DNA of 64,000 bases. Origin: Streptococcus oralis. Its GTDB lineage: Bacteria; Bacillota; Bacilli; Lactobacillales; Streptococcaceae. Location of the stretch: the NCBI RefSeq assembly GCF_002386345.1, contig NZ_CP023507.1, positions 310,001 through 374,000 on the forward strand, in the 5' to 3' direction. Position 1 is the first letter of the stretch; each line of letters starts with the position of its first letter. Below are positions 61,282 to 64,000 of the stretch, in pieces. Under the pieces are notes generated by a model. That model saw only the letters and a list, made by a program, of their open reading frames with translations, was not told the origin of the DNA and ran no database searches. A program made the translations under genes and the position numbers.

Positions 61282-62037
61282 ATGGCTAAAAAAGTAAAAG
61301 ATTATTATGACTTAGCTTATGCTAGTGATTTGAGTCGACGGTTGAAAGAAGCGTCCCCTGCATTTGATGGACAAAAGTTTAGGCTCTTGTTAGAAAAAGA
61401 CTTGGAAGAGTTGGAGTTTAGCCAGCGTCAAGAACTCTTGGCTAGAGGTATCAAAGATTGTCTTCCCCTATCTTATCAGGACTCTCTCAAGGTTTTTGAG
61501 AAAATTTTGGGTCCTGAGTTAGAGGGTGGTTTAGGTATGTTCTCAGAAGGATATTGGCTTTGGCCAATCGGAAAATATGTAGAGCTACATGGGGACAAGG
61601 AATTTGAATTGAGCGCGGCCTTTAGTAAGGAACTAACCAAGCGATTTACTGGGGAATTTTCTATGAGACCTTTGCTGGCTCGCTATCCTAAGGCTACAAT
61701 GATTTTGCTGTTAGAATGGAGTCGGGATGAAAATTTGCGCGTTCGTAGACTTGCCAGCGAATGTATGCGTATCCGTCTGCCTTGGGCTAAGAGACAAACC
61801 GTGGTATTGGATTATTTTGAGGAGTTTACCACTATTCTGACCGATCTAAAAGATGATAGAGACAAGTCTATTCAAAAAAGTGTAGCCAATAATCTAAATG
61901 ATTTGTACAAGGAAGATCCTGATAAGTTTGAAAAGATACTTCAAACTTGGCAAAAGGAGGATTTGAGTCCAAGTTGTGCCTGGGTCATCAAGCATGCCTC
62001 ACGAACAAAAAACAAAAAAATAGCAACAGAAGATTGA
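61282..62037 (+). CDS. DNA alkylation repair (AlkD/AlkC-like HEAT-repeat) protein
   Basis: 251 residues, all helical HEAT-like repeats: FSMRPLLARYPKATMILLLE, WSRDENLRVRRLASECMRIR and DLKDDRDKSIQKSVANNLND are typical of the AlkD/AlkC superfamily. The Arg/Lys-rich faces would bind DNA; the catalytic Asp and Trp of AlkD cannot be placed with certainty (WSRDENLRVRR is a candidate). 3-methyladenine glycosylase activity is likely but unproven. TATAAT precedes at about 61240; single gene. Confidence 0.75.
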   Translation: MAKKVKDYYDLAYASDLSRRLKEASPAFDGQKFRLLLEKDLEELEFSQRQELLARGIKDCLPLSYQDSLKVFEKILGPELEGGLGMFSEGYWLWPIGKYVELHGDKEFELSAAFSKELTKRFTGEFSMRPLLARYPKATMILLLEWSRDENLRVRRLASECMRIRLPWAKRQTVVLDYFEEFTTILTDLKDDRDKSIQKSVANNLNDLYKEDPDKFEKILQTWQKEDLSPSCAWVIKHASRTKNKKIATED

Positions 62038-62167
62038 TGCAAAAAAAGCTGAATTTTGACTGGTCTTTTCCGTTGTAAATTAAGGATTCTTTCTTGAAAA
62101 ATAATGGTAAATATGCTAAAATTAAAAGAACATTCTAAAATATTCAGAATAAAAAGTAAGGAAAATC

Positions 62168-64000
62168 ATGGCTAATATTTTAAAAACGATTATTGAAAAT
62201 GATAAAGGAGAACTTCGTCGTCTGGAAAAAATGGCTGATAAGGTTCTTAACTATGAGAGCCAAATGGCTGCAATGTCAGACGAAGAACTAAAAGCGAAAA
62301 CTGACGAATTTAAAGAACGATACAACAAGGGTGAATCACTTGATTCATTGCTATATGAGGCTTTTGCAGTAGTTCGTGAAGCTGCAAAACGTGTCCTTGG
62401 GCTCTTCCCTTATAAGGTTCAGGTCATGGGTGGGATTGTTCTTCACCATGGTGACGTTCCAGAGATGCGTACGGGTGAAGGGAAGACCTTGACAGCGACT
62501 ATGCCAGTGTACCTCAATGCCCTTGCAGGTAAAGGGGTTCACGTAGTTACAGTCAATGAATACCTAACAGAACGTGACGCGACTGAAATGGGTGAATTGT
62601 ACTCATGGCTCGGTCTGTCAGTAGGGATCAACTTGGCAGCAAAATCTCCAATGGAGAAAAAAGAAGCTTATCTTTGCGATATTACCTACTCAACCAACTC
62701 AGAGATTGGTTTCGACTACCTTCGTGATAACATGGTCGTTCGTGCAGAAAACATGGTGCAACGTCCACTCAATTATGCCTTGGTCGATGAGGTTGACTCT
62801 ATTTTGATCGACGAAGCTCGTACACCATTGATCGTTTCAGGTGCCAATGCAGTTGAAACAAGCCAACTCTACCATATGGCAGACCACTTCGTGAAATCTT
62901 TGGACAAGGACGACTATATCATTGACGTTCAGTCTAAGACGATCGGTTTGTCAGACTCTGGTATTGACAAGGCAGAAAGCTACTTCAAACTAGAAAATCT
63001 CTACGACATTGAAAATGTAGCTCTTACTCACTTTATCGACAATGCCCTCCGTGCCAACTATATCATGATTCTCGATATCGACTATGTGGTTAGTGAAGAG
63101 CAGGAAATCTTGATCGTCGACCAATTTACAGGTCGTACCATGGAAGGTCGTCGTTACTCGGATGGTTTGCACCAAGCGATCGAAGCAAAAGAAGGTGTGC
63201 CAATCCAAGATGAGACCAAGACTTCAGCTTCTATTACCTATCAAAACCTCTTTCGTATGTATAAGAAATTGGCAGGTATGACAGGTACTGGTAAAACAGA
63301 AGAAGAAGAATTCCGCGAAATTTACAACATTCGTGTTATCCCAATCCCAACCAACCGTCCAATTCAACGTATCGACCACTCAGACCTTCTCTATGCAAGT
63401 CTTGATGCGAAATTTAAGGCTGTAGTTGAAGATGTAAAAGCTCGTTACCAAAAAGGTCAGCCGGTCTTGGTAGGTACAGTTGCCGTTGAAACGAGTGACT
63501 TCCTTTCTAAGAAATTAGTAGCAGCAGGTGTTCCTCACGAAGTCTTGAATGCGAAGAACCACTATAGAGAAGCGCAAATCATCATGAACGCTGGTCAACG
63601 TGGTGCTGTTACCATCGCAACCAACATGGCCGGTCGTGGTACCGACATTAAGCTTGGTGAAGGAGTTCGTGAGCTTGGTGGGCTTTGCGTTATCGGTACT
63701 GAGCGCCACGAAAGTCGCCGTATTGATAATCAGCTTCGTGGACGTTCAGGTCGTCAAGGAGACCCAGGTGAGTCACAATTCTACTTGTCTCTTGAAGATG
63801 ATTTGATGAAACGTTTCGGTTCAGAACGTTTGAAAGGTGTCTTTGAACGTCTGAATATGTCTGACGAAGCCATCGAATCTCGCATGTTAACCCGTCAAGT
63901 TGAAGCAGCTCAAAAACGTGTCGAAGGAAACAACTACGACACTCGTAAACAAGTCCTTCAATACGACGACGTTATGCGTGAACAACGTGAGATCATCTAT
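62168..64000 (+). CDS. secA: Preprotein translocase ATPase SecA (runs off the right edge)
   Basis: The first 611 codons are present; no stop in the window. Motifs: [21 protein letters not shown] (Walker A), [20 protein letters not shown] (Walker B), [41 protein letters not shown] and [23 protein letters not shown]. SecA drives Sec-dependent protein export. This is the housekeeping SecA1 (ordinary motif spacing); full length is about 840 residues. Ribosome-binding site AAGGAAAA. Confidence 0.97.
   Translation, partial: MANILKTIIENDKGELRRLEKMADKVLNYESQMAAMSDEELKAKTDEFKERYNKGESLDSLLYEAFAVVREAAKRVLGLFPYKVQVMGGIVLHHGDVPEMRTGEGKTLTATMPVYLNALAGKGVHVVTVNEYLTERDATEMGELYSWLGLSVGINLAAKSPMEKKEAYLCDITYSTNSEIGFDYLRDNMVVRAENMVQRPLNYALVDEVDSILIDEARTPLIVSGANAVETSQLYHMADHFVKSLDKDDYIIDVQSKTIGLSDSGIDKAESYFKLENLYDIENVALTHFIDNALRANYIMILDIDYVVSEEQEILIVDQFTGRTMEGRRYSDGLHQAIEAKEGVPIQDETKTSASITYQNLFRMYKKLAGMTGTGKTEEEEFREIYNIRVIPIPTNRPIQRIDHSDLLYASLDAKFKAVVEDVKARYQKGQPVLVGTVAVETSDFLSKKLVAAGVPHEVLNAKNHYREAQIIMNAGQRGAVTIATNMAGRGTDIKLGEGVRELGGLCVIGTERHESRRIDNQLRGRSGRQGDPGESQFYLSLEDDLMKRFGSERLKGVFERLNMSDEAIESRMLTRQVEAAQKRVEGNNYDTRKQVLQYDDVMREQREIIY

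Noticed and set aside
1..64000. CRISPR array or cas genes
   Set aside because: No series of short regular repeats with unique spacers and no Cas-like protein was seen; the only regular repeats are the lipoprotein unit leaders.

Overview
The window is a low-GC Gram-positive chromosome segment. Gene content and order point to a mitis-group Streptococcus (S. mitis, S. oralis or S. pneumoniae relatives). Pointers are xpt with a guanine riboswitch, exoA, a two-gene pair that in pneumococcus makes and loads the first teichoic-acid sugar, trp operon, type IV prepilin peptidase with a competence (ComX) box, gls24/amaP stress operon, Mga-type regulator, rarA, prmA-rsmE-pepF, queCDEF, nrdR-dnaB-dnaI, der and secA. 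A shortened BOX repeat, the pneumococcal and mitis-group intergenic repeat, is also present.

Layout. 1-8.6 kb: xpt (partial, minus strand) behind its riboswitch, a VOC protein, exoA, then on the plus strand DUF3290/DUF421 membrane proteins, a heterodimeric ABC exporter with one degenerate ATP site, and the sugar-transferase/aminotransferase pair. 8.6-17.1 kb: a tryptophan block with two T-box leaders. The first controls an extra, diverged TrpB. The second lies directly behind that gene and is separated from trpEGDCFBA by a 209-bp inverted-repeat element. 17.1-23.4 kb: prepilin peptidase, acetyltransferase, a frameshifted gene, the envelope-stress (Asp23/Gls24) operon and the Mga-like regulator. 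23.5-32 kb: a degenerate, plastic stretch with LtrA and a second LtrA remnant, a broken XRE regulator, a perfect 879-bp duplication carrying an HdeD-like gene, three versions of a terminator/tRNA-Lys(CTT) module, a frameshifted AI-2E-family transporter, and 6S RNA directly in front of the intact tRNA-Lys. 32-39.3 kb: rarA and a conserved plus-strand housekeeping run ending in pepF.

39.3-45.8 kb is the most interesting accessory region. Four tandem lipoprotein genes share the same leader and N-terminus but have different C-terminal parts. They precede a lipase-like protein with an N-terminal GHSLGG esterase domain and a helical C-terminus, and then two small overlapping genes for helical proteins. 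This matches the architecture of the staphylococcal type VII-secreted lipase toxin TslA (reversed domain order) with its partners and lipoprotein immunity proteins. Between the lipoprotein genes lie three short in-frame fragments of the toxin's first 18-24 codons. They are scars showing that each lipoprotein unit was once joined to a toxin head.

45.9-64 kb: DUF2785 protein, aquaporin, queuosine-precursor operon under a preQ1-I riboswitch, thioredoxin, a MarR regulator with two matching operators, lrgAB, a GntR-controlled ABC transporter, nrdR-dnaB-dnaI, nitroreductase, der, a TPM-domain protein behind a likely WalR (VicR) box, lemA, an AlkD-like HEAT protein, and secA running off the right end.
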